A stretch of 64,000 nucleotides of DNA from positions 1 to 64,000 of the forward strand of contig NZ_JAIMIC010000008.1 of NCBI RefSeq assembly GCF_019966545.1. Reading direction: 5' to 3'. The position numbers and the translations under genes are program-made. Under the pieces are notes generated by a model. That model did no database searches. It saw only the letters and a program-made list of their open reading frames with translations, and was not told where the DNA came from. Source of the DNA: Heliomarina baculiformis (GTDB taxonomy: Bacteria; Pseudomonadota; Alphaproteobacteria; Rhodobacterales; Rhodobacteraceae). Below, in pieces: positions 24,718 through 33,372 of the stretch. Position 1 is the first letter of the stretch. Every line of letters begins with the position of its first letter.

Positions 24718-26516
24718 GTCTGCGGCTCTAACAAAGGAATTTTCTTGAAATCGCGCACGTCGATCAGGCCAAGATCGGAAATGCGCAGCTCGGGGATGAC
24801 GACAAGCGCCAGCAGGGAATGCTGCATATAGGCGTTGTTCAGCTTGCAACCACAAGCGCGCATCGCCTCCATCATCTGCTCGGCTTTTGCGGCGACCTCG
24901 TATGCGGGGCTGTCCGACATCAGACCGGCGATGGGCAGTTCGACCAGCGCCAGTTCCTCGCCGTCGCGGTAGAGGGTGATGCCGCCGCCGATCTCTGCCA
25001 GCCGGTTCGCGGCCAGCGCCATCTGGGCGCGGTCGGTGCCGACGACGATCATGTGGTGGCTGTCATGGGCCACGGTCGAGGCCATCGCCATCGGACCGGT
25101 ATAGCCAAAGCCCGAGACAAAGGCGTTGATAACCCCGCCGGTGGCGCGGTGGCGTTCGACCAGCGCGATCTGGCAGGTGTCGCCTTCGCCCTCGACCAGA
25201 CCGTCGCGGACAGGCAGGTCGATCTTCAGCGCCTTGGTCGGGGCCTGATTTTCCACCACGCCGATCACGTTGGCACGCGCGGAATTGGCGCCTTCGGGGG
25301 CCGTGACCTCGAAATCCGCCTCGCTCAGGTCATGGCCGAGGTGCACCGTGCCGCGGGCGCTGTCGGGCCAGATGTAATGGGGACAGTCAACGAGGCATTC
25401 GCCGTCCTCCGCGACGATCCGGCCGCGCGCGATGACCAGTTCGATGGGCAGGCGCTTGAGATCCGAGGTCAGGATCACGTCGGCGCGGCGGCCGGGGGTC
25501 AGCGAGCCAAGCTCGCGTTCCAGACCGAAATGGGTGGCGGTGTTGATCGTCGCCATTTGCAGCGCGACCAACGGGTCGCAGCCACAGTCGATGGCGTGAC
25601 GCACGACGCGGTTCATATGGCCGTCATTCACCAGCGTGCCCGAATGGCAGTCATCGGTGCAGAGGATGAAATTGCGCGGGTCCATGCCCTTTTCGGTGAT
25701 CGCGGTGATCTGGCTTTCGACGTCATACCATGCCGAGCCGAGCCGCATCATCGACCGCATCCCTTGACGCACGCGCATGATGGCGTCGGCCTCGCAGGTG
25801 CCTTCGTGATCGTCGGCGGGGCCGCCCGCCACATAGGCCGCAAAGTTCGGTCCCAGATCGGGCGAGGCATAGTGGCCGCCTACCGTCTTGCCCGCGCCTT
25901 GCGTCGCCGCGATTTCGGCCAGCATCTTGGGGTCGGCATTGGCGACACCGGGGAAGTTCATCATCTCGCCCAGACCGATGATGCCGGGCCATTGCATCGC
26001 CTCGGCTACGTCCTCGGGCGAAATTTCGTAGCCGGTGGTTTCCAGACCCGGCGCCGAGGGGGCGCAGGACGGCATCTGGGTGAATATGTTGATCGGCTGC
26101 ATGAGCGCCTCGTCATGCATCATCCGAACGCCGTTGAGGCCCAGCACGTTGGCGATCTCGTGCGGGTCGGTGAACATGGTCGTGGTTCCATGCGGGATCA
26201 CCGCGCGGGCAAACTCCGCCGGGGTGAGCATGCCGGATTCAATATGCATGTGGCCGTCGCAGAGGCCGGGGATCATGTAACGGCCTTCGGCCTCGATGAT
26301 CTCGGTCTCGGGTCCAGTGCAGTAACCGGCATCCGGGACGACGCAGGCGATGCGGCCCTCGGCGATGGCAATATCATGGCCGGGCAGGCATTCGCGGCTG
26401 TGGACGTTAACCCAGACCCCTCCCTTGATGACGCAATCGGCGGGTTTTCGGCCAGCGGCCACGGCAATCAGGCGGGCGGCCACGTCGGGCCATGCGGGAA
26501 AAGCTGTATGATCCAT
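24714..26516 (-). CDS. ade: Adenine deaminase
   Basis: This 600-residue amidohydrolase converts adenine to hypoxanthine and ammonia. The metal-binding motif is CDGHMHIESGM near residue 88. TTTMFTDPHEIANVLG, LGEMMNFPGV and LCTDDCHSGTLVNDGHMN match adenine deaminase. The C-terminal Ade domain includes SGFGYTGPMAMASTVAHDSHHMIVVG. It is the first gene of the ade-amn operon and is divergent from a glyoxalase-fold gene. No purine riboswitch-like structure was seen upstream. Confidence 0.95.
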   Translation of the reverse strand: MDHTAFPAWPDVAARLIAVAAGRKPADCVIKGGVWVNVHSRECLPGHDIAIAEGRIACVVPDAGYCTGPETEIIEAEGRYMIPGLCDGHMHIESGMLTPAEFARAVIPHGTTTMFTDPHEIANVLGLNGVRMMHDEALMQPINIFTQMPSCAPSAPGLETTGYEISPEDVAEAMQWPGIIGLGEMMNFPGVANADPKMLAEIAATQGAGKTVGGHYASPDLGPNFAAYVAGGPADDHEGTCEADAIMRVRQGMRSMMRLGSAWYDVESQITAITEKGMDPRNFILCTDDCHSGTLVNDGHMNRVVRHAIDCGCDPLVALQMATINTATHFGLERELGSLTPGRRADVILTSDLKRLPIELVIARGRIVAEDGECLVDCPHYIWPDSARGTVHLGHDLSEADFEVTAPEGANSARANVIGVVENQAPTKALKIDLPVRDGLVEGEGDTCQIALVERHRATGGVINAFVSGFGYTGPMAMASTVAHDSHHMIVVGTDRAQMALAANRLAEIGGGITLYRDGEELALVELPIAGLMSDSPAYEVAAKAEQMMEAMRACGCKLNNAYMQHSLLALVVIPELRISDLGLIDVRDFKKIPLLEPQT

Positions 26517-26631
26517 GTTCCAATTGTCCTGATTGCGGGGCCGGGTTCAAGGGGTGATGGCATTGCTGCATGAAACCTGCGTGTCGCAATGGCGCTTGCC
26601 AGCGCCGGTCCGCTTGGGCAGGCTGGGTTTC

Positions 26632-27051
26632 ATGGATTACGAAACCATCTCTCCCGAGGAATTCGGCCGTTCCCTCAGCGGGTTGGGCATCAACCTGCTG
26701 GTGCGGGACGTGCGGCGGCAATGCGCTTTTCTGACCGGGGCTTTCGGCATGACCGCGCATCAGGTCTCGGATGATTTCGCTATTCTTCGCTATGGCAAGC
26801 AGGTGTTTCAAATTCACTCAGACGGCACCTATCACGCGAATCCGCTGCTGGGGCTTTTGCCCGAGACGCCGCCGCGCGGGGCGGGGATCGAGATTCGTCT
26901 GTACGACAGCGATCCTGAGGCCGCGGTGGAAAAGGCCGAAGCAGCGGGCGCGACCATCCTGCAAGCGCTGGCGGACAAGCCGCATGGGCTGCGCGAGGCC
27001 TATATCCTTTGTGAGAACGGTTATGCATGGGTGCCGAGCCGGGTGCTCTGA
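26632..27051 (+). CDS. VOC/glyoxalase-superfamily protein
   Basis: This 139-residue protein has the paired beta-alpha-beta-beta-beta layout of the vicinal oxygen chelate fold. GINLLVRDVRRQCAFLTGAFGM begins the first module. IEIRLYDSDPEAAVEKAEAAGATILQAL followed by GLREAYILCENGYAWVPS forms the second. Metal ligands are not clearly conserved, so it may be non-enzymatic. ATG 26632 was chosen; an upstream in-frame start at 26533 lies in the ade promoter region. Its 3' end overlaps the convergent LysR gene by 31 bases. Confidence 0.75.
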   Translation: MDYETISPEEFGRSLSGLGINLLVRDVRRQCAFLTGAFGMTAHQVSDDFAILRYGKQVFQIHSDGTYHANPLLGLLPETPPRGAGIEIRLYDSDPEAAVEKAEAAGATILQALADKPHGLREAYILCENGYAWVPSRVL

Positions 27052-27914
27052 TCGCGGGCGAATTCGGCCTGGACCCAGTTGGCAAAGGCGATGGCGCCCG
27101 GAGAGCGTTCGGCCTGTGGGGACAGGATAAGATAGTAGGCCTCGGCCATGGGCGCGCGGTGGCTGAAGGGCGCGATCAACTCGCCGCGTTCGATCATCCA
27201 TGACGCGATGGTGTCATGGGCCAGCGTCAGCCCACCCCCGGCACGGGCAATAGACATGGTCAGCGCGAAGGTCGTGGCGGTGACAATCGTCGGATCGCCC
27301 CAGCTTAGCGCCTGATCCTCGGCCCAGTTCGCCCAACTACAGAGCAGGTTCGAGCATTCGTACAGCGGCTGTTCCTGCAGCGTGTCGAGAGTCACGGGAA
27401 AGTCGGGCGCGCAGACCGGGTAGTAATAATCGGAGCAGAGCTGTTCGGCCCGAACGGTGTCGGAGGGGCGCACCGAATAGCGGATTTCCACATCCGCATT
27501 CTCGGCCATTTCGCGCGGCTCCCACAACTCGGTGATCAGGTTCAGCTTGACCTCGGGATGGGCGGCGCGAAACCGGGGCAGGCGCGGGGCGAGCCAGAAA
27601 CAGGCGAGGCTGAGATTGCAGATGACCTGCACCACGTCACCCTGTTGTCCGGTCACGGCGCGGGTGCCGCGCAGAAGCGTGCGAAAGGCATCGCGCACCA
27701 CCGGGAGATAGGTGATTCCCGCTTCGGTCAGTTCCAGCGCGCGGGGGCGGCGGATGAACAGCGGCTGCCCGAGATAGCCCTCGAGCGACTTGATCTGCTG
27801 GGAAACCGCGCTTTGCGTCATGTTCAGATCATGCGCGGCACCGGTGAAGGACAGGTGGCGGGCGGCGGCCTCGAAGGTGCGCAGCCAGCCAAGGGGAGGG
27901 AGGGCGGATTTCAT
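27021..27914 (-). CDS. LysR family regulator (GcvA-like)
   Basis: This 297-residue transcription factor has an N-terminal winged helix-turn-helix at 8-66 (FEAAARHLSFTGAAHDLNMTQSAVSQQIKSLEGYLGQPLF) and a periplasmic-binding-like effector domain after residue 92. LPPLGWLRTFEAAARHLSF is typical of the GcvA branch. It is divergent from the aldolase-dioxygenase-acyl-CoA dehydrogenase operon with 104 bases between starts. It is therefore the likely regulator of the carnitine-like catabolic block. Confidence 0.92.
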   Translation of the reverse strand: MKSALPPLGWLRTFEAAARHLSFTGAAHDLNMTQSAVSQQIKSLEGYLGQPLFIRRPRALELTEAGITYLPVVRDAFRTLLRGTRAVTGQQGDVVQVICNLSLACFWLAPRLPRFRAAHPEVKLNLITELWEPREMAENADVEIRYSVRPSDTVRAEQLCSDYYYPVCAPDFPVTLDTLQEQPLYECSNLLCSWANWAEDQALSWGDPTIVTATTFALTMSIARAGGGLTLAHDTIASWMIERGELIAPFSHRAPMAEAYYLILSPQAERSPGAIAFANWVQAEFARDQSTRLGTHA

Positions 27915-28018
27915 TGCATAAATTTGACATAAGTTCAGCTAATGACAAGACTTCGTTTTTTTCGTTGGTCAAATATGTGCGCGGCAGGCAGGTTTGCCGC
28001 CAGACAAGGAGAGATCAG
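27915..28018. promoter_or_regulatory. Divergent LysR/catabolic operon control region
   Basis: The 104 bases between the LysR ATG and the aldolase ATG are AT-rich at the LysR end. They contain CTAAT within CAGCTAATGAC, the pentamer known for GcvA-type binding, and near-repeats ATAAATTTGAC and ATAAGTTCAG. AAGGAGAG (28006-28013) is the Shine-Dalgarno of the aldolase gene. A LysR operator here is inferred from position and motif only. Confidence 0.45.
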
Positions 28019-28774
28019 ATGAGCATCACCGAACTGCGCCCGAACATGAACCACTGGCCCGAAAGGGTGGACATGGCGGCAGCCTTTCGCTGGACCGCGC
28101 GGCTGAACTTTCACGAGGCGGTGGCGAACCACTTTTCGCTGGCGATCAACGATGGGGGCACCAAGTTCCTGATGAACCGCAACCAGGTGCATTTCTCGCG
28201 TATCCGCGCCTCGGACCTGCTCGAGATCGACGCGAACAACCCCGACACGCTGAAAGGCCCGGATGCGCCGGACCCGACTGCATGGGGCCTGCATGGCGGG
28301 ATCCACCGGCACTGCCCGCACGCGCGCTGTGTCATGCATGTGCATTCGATCCATGCCACGGTTCTGGCCTCTCTCAAGGACAGCAACCTGCCGCCGATCG
28401 ACCAGAACTGCGCCACCTTCTACAATCGCTATGTGATCGACGAAGGCTATGGCGGGCTGGCTTTCGAGGATGAGGGCGAGCGTTGCGCCACGCTGCTGAG
28501 CGATCCTAAAAAGAAGGTCATGATCATGGGCAACCACGGGGTGCTGGTGATCGGAGACAGCGTGGCCGACACGTTCAACCGTCTCTACTATTTCGAGCGC
28601 GCCGCCGAGACCTATATCCGCGCGCTCCAGACCGGTCAGCCGCTGCGTGTGCTGCCCGACGATATTGCCGAGAAAACAGCTCAAGAGCTTGAGAACTATC
28701 CGGGGCAGGGCGACCGCCACCTGACCGAGCTGAAGCTTATTCTCGACGACGAAGGTTCCAACTACGCCAGCTGA
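28019..28774 (+). CDS. Class II aldolase/adducin family protein
   Basis: This 251-residue protein has the zinc-dependent class II aldolase/adducin fold. Likely zinc ligands are His107 and His109 (CVMHVHSIHATV) and His173 (MGNHGVLVIG). ATG 28019 is preceded by AAGGAGAG. It is the first gene of a tight operon (gaps of 10 and 4 bases) with a hydroxylase-like dioxygenase and an acyl-CoA dehydrogenase. A C-C cleavage or epimerisation after hydroxylation is plausible, but the substrate is unknown. Confidence 0.85.
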   Translation: MSITELRPNMNHWPERVDMAAAFRWTARLNFHEAVANHFSLAINDGGTKFLMNRNQVHFSRIRASDLLEIDANNPDTLKGPDAPDPTAWGLHGGIHRHCPHARCVMHVHSIHATVLASLKDSNLPPIDQNCATFYNRYVIDEGYGGLAFEDEGERCATLLSDPKKKVMIMGNHGVLVIGDSVADTFNRLYYFERAAETYIRALQTGQPLRVLPDDIAEKTAQELENYPGQGDRHLTELKLILDDEGSNYAS

Positions 28775-28784
28775 GGCAACGACC

Positions 28785-29888
28785 ATGAACATCAAATTGG
28801 AAGACAAAGGCCTGAGGCTGCCACTCGCTTCGGGGCAGGGATATTTTAACTATTTCTGGTTGCGCGACAACGATCCGACGTCGATCGATCCGGTCACGCG
28901 CGAACGGGTGTTCGACATCTCGGGCCTTGAAGGCGATCCGCTGCCCGAAGAGGCGCGGATGGAGGAAAACACGCTGGTTATCCGCTGGAAAGGGGAGCCG
29001 CTTGAGTCGCGCTTTCCGCTGGACTGGCTGGATGCCTGGGGTGAAACCGCCGCGCCGCGCGACCCGGCGATGATCCCGCGCCGGGCATGGCAATCCGGTT
29101 CCTACGAGGACTGGGCCCGCGTGAGCCAGCCCGCGCTTGACAACGGCCCGGCAGAACGCGCAAAATTCGCCCGTGCGCTGATCGAGGACGGTATTGCGCT
29201 GGTCCGCGATATGGAAGACAGCGACGAGGGACTGACCCGGCTGACACAGGTTCTGGGGCCGATCACGCCCTGCGTCGATGGCTATTACTTTGACGTCAAG
29301 CTGCACATCAACCCGACCAACCTAGCCTATACGGCGGGGGCGCTGGAAATGCACACCGATCTGCCCTCGGAAGAGGCGGCGCCCGGCGTTCAGTTCCTGC
29401 ATTGCCGCCGCAATTCCGTGCAGGGCGGTCTGTCGATGTTCGTCGACGGGGTTGCTGTGGCCGAGGCGCTCAAGGCCGAAGACCCCGACGCCTTTGAGCT
29501 TCTCGCCAGCCATGACATCCCCTTCATGCGCCGCCATGACGGCTGGGATTATCGGGCACATCAGCGGGTTATCGAACTGGATGCGCGCGGCGAAGTGTCG
29601 GGCGTGACGGTATCGCAGCATTTGGCGGATGTCTTCGACCTGCCCCAGGACCTGCTGGACCGCTACTATCCGGCCTTCTGCAAGTTCCTGAAAATGCTGC
29701 GCTCGCCGGAATTCATGAACACCTTCCGGTTGAATGCGGGCGAATGCATCGTCTTCGACAATCACCGCGTGGTGCACGGGCGCGAAGCCTTTGTCGCCAC
29801 CAGCGGTGAGCGCCACCTGCGCGGCTGCTATGTCGACCGGGGCGCATTGCGCTCGACCTACCGAACTCTGGTAAAACAAGGCTACTGA
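28785..29888 (+). CDS. Gamma-butyrobetaine/trimethyllysine hydroxylase-like dioxygenase
   Basis: This 367-residue Fe(II)/2-oxoglutarate oxygenase combines the BBOX-type N-terminal domain (YFNYFWLRDND near 20-30) with a TauD/TfdA catalytic domain. Iron ligands are His190 and Asp192 (EMHTDLP) and His331 (VVHGREAF); Arg343 or Arg346 would bind 2-oxoglutarate. In BBOX1 the N-terminal domain holds zinc with cysteines just after WLRDN, but here they are replaced by DPTSIDP. The context with a caiD homologue suggests hydroxylation of gamma-butyrobetaine or a related quaternary amine. Assignment to the BBOX/TMLH family is firm; the exact substrate is inference. Confidence 0.85.
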   Translation: MNIKLEDKGLRLPLASGQGYFNYFWLRDNDPTSIDPVTRERVFDISGLEGDPLPEEARMEENTLVIRWKGEPLESRFPLDWLDAWGETAAPRDPAMIPRRAWQSGSYEDWARVSQPALDNGPAERAKFARALIEDGIALVRDMEDSDEGLTRLTQVLGPITPCVDGYYFDVKLHINPTNLAYTAGALEMHTDLPSEEAAPGVQFLHCRRNSVQGGLSMFVDGVAVAEALKAEDPDAFELLASHDIPFMRRHDGWDYRAHQRVIELDARGEVSGVTVSQHLADVFDLPQDLLDRYYPAFCKFLKMLRSPEFMNTFRLNAGECIVFDNHRVVHGREAFVATSGERHLRGCYVDRGALRSTYRTLVKQGY

Positions 29889-29892
29889 TTAC

Positions 29893-31053
29893 ATGCAATA
29901 CGGATTGACCGACGAGCAGGAGATGATCGTCTCCACCGTGCGGAGCTTTGTCGAAAAGGAGATCTACCCCCACGAGGAACTGGTCGAACGCACCGGCGAA
30001 GTGCCGGCGGAGATCGCCGAGGACATCAAGCGCAAGACGCTCGAGCTTGGGTTCTACGCCTGCAACTTTCCCGAAAGCGTGGGCTGCGCCGGGCTGAGCC
30101 ACCTCGAGTTCGCGCTGGTCGAGCGTGAACTGGGGCGGGGGGCCATGGCGCTGAACCATTTCTTCGGTCGCCCCCAGAACATCCTGATGGCCTGCGAGGG
30201 GGAGCAGAAGGAACGTTACCTGATGCCCGCCGTACGTGGCGAGCGGATGGATGCGCTGGCGATGACCGAACCGGGCGCAGGTTCGGACGTGCGGGGGATG
30301 AAATGTATGGCGCGCCGCGATGGCGGTGACTGGGTGGTGAATGGCACGAAACATTTCATTTCGGGTGCCGACCACGCGGATTTCGTCATCGTCTTTATCG
30401 CGACCGGAGAAGACCAGACACCGAAAGGGCCCAAGAAACGGATCACCGCCTTTCTCGTGGACCGCGGCACGCCCGGTTTCAAGATCCGGGACGGTTATAA
30501 ATCGGTTAGCCACCGCGGCTACAAAAACATGATCCTCGAATTTGACGACTGCCGCCTTCCGGACGCGCAGGTGCTTGGCGAAGTCGACGGCGGTTTCGAC
30601 GTTATGAACACGTGGCTCTATGCAACGCGGATCACCGTTGCGACCATGTCGGTCGGTCGGGCCCGTCGGGTGTTCGATTACGCGCTGAATTATTCGGCCG
30701 AGCGGGAACAGTTCGGCCAGCCCATCGGCAAGTTTCAGGGCGTGAGCTTTCAGCTTGCCGACATGATCACCGAAATCGACGCCGCCGATCTGCTGACCCT
30801 TGCTGCCGCCGATCGGCTGGACAAGGGCCTGCCGTCGAACCGCGAGATCGCCTCGGCCAAACTCTACGCCAGCGAAATGCTGGCAAGGGTGACAGACGCG
30901 GCAATCCAGATCCATGGTGGGATGGGCCTGATGGACGATTACCCGCTGGAGCGTTTCTGGCGCGACGCGCGCGTGGAAAGGATCTGGGACGGTACGTCGG
31001 AAATCCAGCGACACATCATCAGCCGCGATCTGCTGCGTCCGCTTGGCGCATGA
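29893..31053 (+). CDS. Acyl-CoA dehydrogenase
   Basis: This 386-residue flavoprotein oxidises an acyl-CoA to the enoyl-CoA. MTEPGAGSDVRGMKC and NGTKHFISGADHADF form the FAD/substrate pocket. YSAEREQFGQPIGKFQ and IHGGMGLMDDYPLERFWRD are family signatures. The C-terminal WDGTSEIQRHI has Asp where many family members have the catalytic Glu (YEGTSEIQ). The start is four bases after the dioxygenase stop. In E. coli the analogous cai operon gene, caiA, encodes a crotonobetainyl-CoA reductase; whether this enzyme oxidises or reduces is not visible. Confidence 0.9.
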   Translation: MQYGLTDEQEMIVSTVRSFVEKEIYPHEELVERTGEVPAEIAEDIKRKTLELGFYACNFPESVGCAGLSHLEFALVERELGRGAMALNHFFGRPQNILMACEGEQKERYLMPAVRGERMDALAMTEPGAGSDVRGMKCMARRDGGDWVVNGTKHFISGADHADFVIVFIATGEDQTPKGPKKRITAFLVDRGTPGFKIRDGYKSVSHRGYKNMILEFDDCRLPDAQVLGEVDGGFDVMNTWLYATRITVATMSVGRARRVFDYALNYSAEREQFGQPIGKFQGVSFQLADMITEIDAADLLTLAAADRLDKGLPSNREIASAKLYASEMLARVTDAAIQIHGGMGLMDDYPLERFWRDARVERIWDGTSEIQRHIISRDLLRPLGA

Positions 31054-31088
31054 TCGAGATGAATCCGCGTGGAGAGATACGGTCGAAC

Positions 31089-31141
31089 CGGGGGCTCTGC
31101 CCCCGGACCCCCGGGATATTTTTTGACCCAAAGAAGAAGAA
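31089..31141 (+). repeat. GGATATTTTT intergenic element, copy 2
   Basis: GGGGGC-TCT-GCCCCC forms a hairpin at 31090-31104. GGACCCCCGGGATATTTTTTG and an AAGAAGAAG tail follow, matching copy 1 almost base for base. It lies 36 bases after the acyl-CoA dehydrogenase stop, not at a start codon. Confidence 0.75.
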
Positions 31142-31149
31142 AGAATCCA

Positions 31150-31176
31150 CCCCCTGTCGCGTCAGGCAACAGGGGG
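31150..31176 (+). terminator. Hairpin after the acyl-CoA dehydrogenase gene
   Basis: CCCCCTGT (31150-31157) and ACAGGGGG (31169-31176) form an 8-base stem followed by CTTCTTCG. It probably ends or weakens transcription between the dehydrogenase and the acyl-CoA ligase genes. The remaining 31177-31273 shows no gene. Confidence 0.55.
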
Positions 31177-31273
31177 CTTCTTCGGGTGCGATCATCGACG
31201 TCCCCGCCTGTACCGCTTTTCCAGCATGGCTCAAGATGGTCAACAAATGGTTACCAATAGCGCAGAGTCCCCT

Positions 31274-31307
31274 GCTTCTTTGGGTCTTAAAATATCCCCG
31301 CCGGAGG
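31274..31307 (-). repeat. GGATATTTT intergenic element, copy 3 (inverted, short)
   Basis: Read on the minus strand it gives CCGGCGGGGATATTTTAAG and then ACCCAAAGAAGC, matching the core and tail of copies 1 and 2 but lacking the first hairpin. It faces copy 2 across about 130 bases in the same intergenic region. Confidence 0.7.
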
Positions 31308-31341
31308 CATCTGGACTATCCAAATTCTATGAGGTGGATGA

Positions 31342-33372
31342 ATGGCGCGTGATATGAAGCGCATGCTGGCTCCGCGCAGCATTGCCGTTGTGGGCGGCGG
31401 TAAATGGTGTGCGTCGATCATTGGCGCCGCGCGGCAGATCGGCTTCAAGGGAGATATTTTTCCCGTGCATCCGGGTGGCAAGGAGATCGCCGGGATGGCT
31501 TCGGTGCGTTCTCTTTCTGATTGGGCGGGGGAAATCGATGTCGCGTTCATCGGGGTGAATCGCCATGCGACGATCGACATCGTGGGGGAGTTGCGGAGCC
31601 TCGGCGCTGGTGGGGCCGTCTGTTTCGCCTCCGGTTTTTCCGAGGCGCATGAAGAGGATGCGTCCGGCGTGGAATTACAGGGGCGCTTGCTGGATGCGGC
31701 TGGGGACATGCCGATCTTTGGTCCGAACTGTTATGGGTTCGTCAATGCGCTCGACGGGGCGGCGATATGGCCGGACCAGCACGGGATGAGCCCTGTCGAC
31801 TCCGGTGTCGCCATTCTGACCCAGTCCTCCAACATCGCGATCAACATGACGATGCAGCGCCGGGGGCTGCCAATCGGGTACATGCTGACCTGTGGGAATA
31901 TGGCGCAGACCTCGCAGTCGGAGCTTGCGCTTGCGATGCTCGATGATCCGAGGGTCACGGCCATCGGATTGCATATCGAAGGGTTTGGCGATCTGCGGCA
32001 ATGGGAGGCTCTTGCCCGTGCCGCGCGTGCAAGGAATGTTCCGGTTGTCGCCCTCAAGGTCGGGGCCTCGGAACAGGCGCGGCGCGCGACGGTTTCGCAT
32101 ACGGCCTCTCTCGCCGGAAGCGATGCGGGGGCGCAGGCCCTGTTGGATCGGCTGGGGTTCGTGCGGGTCCGGGATCTGCCGGAATTCCTCGAGACGCTGA
32201 AGCTGTTGCATTGTGTCGGTCCGCTGGCCTCGAACCGGATCGCGTCGATCAGCTGTTCGGGGGGCGAGGCGAGCCTGATTGCGGATCTGGCGGAACCGCG
32301 CGATCTGGTGTTTCCGGCGCTGGAGCCTTGCCAGAAGGACGGGCTGCGCGCGGCACTGGGGCTGATGGTAGCGCTCGCCAATCCGCTGGATTACCACACC
32401 TATATCTGGGGCGATGCGCCTGCCATGACGCGGGCCTGGTCGGGGATGACCGGCGCGGATATAGCCTTGACGCTGAGCGTCGTGGATTACCCGCATACGG
32501 ATGCCAGCGCGTGGGAATGCGCCACCGAGGCGGCGCTTGGGGTGCGCCGGGAAACCGGTCGTCCCTTTGCCGTGGTCTCCAGCCTGCCGGAACTGATGCC
32601 GTCGGATGTGGCGCAGCGGTTGATGGGGAAGGGCGTCGCGCCGCTCTGCGGGATGCGTGAGGCGCTAGTCGCTGCCGAGGCCGCCGCGCGGCTTGGGCGT
32701 GTCACGGGCGAGTTGCCCGATCCTGTACTTTTGCCCGGCCAGCCGGAAGAGATCGAACTGATTGGTGAATCCGAGGCCAAGCAGGCGTTGGCGGGATTTG
32801 GACTGGACGTGCCGCAGTCGCGTCTGGCCGGAACACCGGAAGAGGCGGCGGGCATGGCGGGCGAATTGCGTGCCCCGCTGGTGCTCAAGGGCACCGGGCT
32901 TGCCCATAAATCGGAACATGGCGCGGTCGTGCTGGGCCTGACGGCGGCCGAAATCGAAGCGGCGGCAACCGGCATGAGCGCCGGGGGCTACCTCGTCGAA
33001 GAGATGATCGGCGGTACGGTGGCGGAGCTGCTGGTCGGGGTCACGTTGGACCCGGCGCATGGGTTCGTCCTTACGATTGGTGCGGGCGGGGTGCAGACCG
33101 AATTGCTGCGCGATACCGTGTCGATGCTGGTGCCCAGTGACCGCGAGGCCGTCGCCTCGGCCGTGCAGAAACTGGCCTGCGCGCCGGTGCTGAACGGCTA
33201 TCGCGGCAGGCCCGGTATCTGTATGACATCCCTGCTTGATGCGGTCGATGCGGTACAGGCCTATGTCGCGGCCCACGCGGAAACCCTGAGCGAAATTGAA
33301 ATCAATCCGTTGATCTGCACGCCCGAAAGGGCTGTGGCGGCGGATGCCCTGATCCGAAAGGCAAAGACATGA
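31342..33372 (+). CDS. Acyl-CoA synthetase (NDP-forming type, acetate-CoA ligase family)
   Basis: This 676-residue single-chain ligase joins CoA to a carboxylic acid with a phosphohistidine intermediate. The CoA-binding domain starts LAPRSIAVVGGGKWCASI. The succinyl-CoA-ligase-like domain contains the phosphorylatable His in SHTASLAGSDA around residue 253. The C-terminal ATP-grasp domain carries VLKGTGLAHKSEHGAV, SAGGYLVEEMIGG and EIEINPL. It is fused in the order seen in bacterial acetate/propionate-CoA ligases. The stop overlaps caiD (ATGA), so it probably activates the substrate that CaiD then uses, replacing the AMP-forming CaiC of E. coli. Confidence 0.9.
   Translation: MARDMKRMLAPRSIAVVGGGKWCASIIGAARQIGFKGDIFPVHPGGKEIAGMASVRSLSDWAGEIDVAFIGVNRHATIDIVGELRSLGAGGAVCFASGFSEAHEEDASGVELQGRLLDAAGDMPIFGPNCYGFVNALDGAAIWPDQHGMSPVDSGVAILTQSSNIAINMTMQRRGLPIGYMLTCGNMAQTSQSELALAMLDDPRVTAIGLHIEGFGDLRQWEALARAARARNVPVVALKVGASEQARRATVSHTASLAGSDAGAQALLDRLGFVRVRDLPEFLETLKLLHCVGPLASNRIASISCSGGEASLIADLAEPRDLVFPALEPCQKDGLRAALGLMVALANPLDYHTYIWGDAPAMTRAWSGMTGADIALTLSVVDYPHTDASAWECATEAALGVRRETGRPFAVVSSLPELMPSDVAQRLMGKGVAPLCGMREALVAAEAAARLGRVTGELPDPVLLPGQPEEIELIGESEAKQALAGFGLDVPQSRLAGTPEEAAGMAGELRAPLVLKGTGLAHKSEHGAVVLGLTAAEIEAAATGMSAGGYLVEEMIGGTVAELLVGVTLDPAHGFVLTIGAGGVQTELLRDTVSMLVPSDREAVASAVQKLACAPVLNGYRGRPGICMTSLLDAVDAVQAYVAAHAETLSEIEINPLICTPERAVAADALIRKAKT

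Noticed and set aside
31089..31307. Insertion-sequence ends, from two inverted copies of the GGATATTTT element facing each other
   Set aside because: No transposase-like reading frame or target duplication lies between them, and the other copies occur singly in intergenic gaps.
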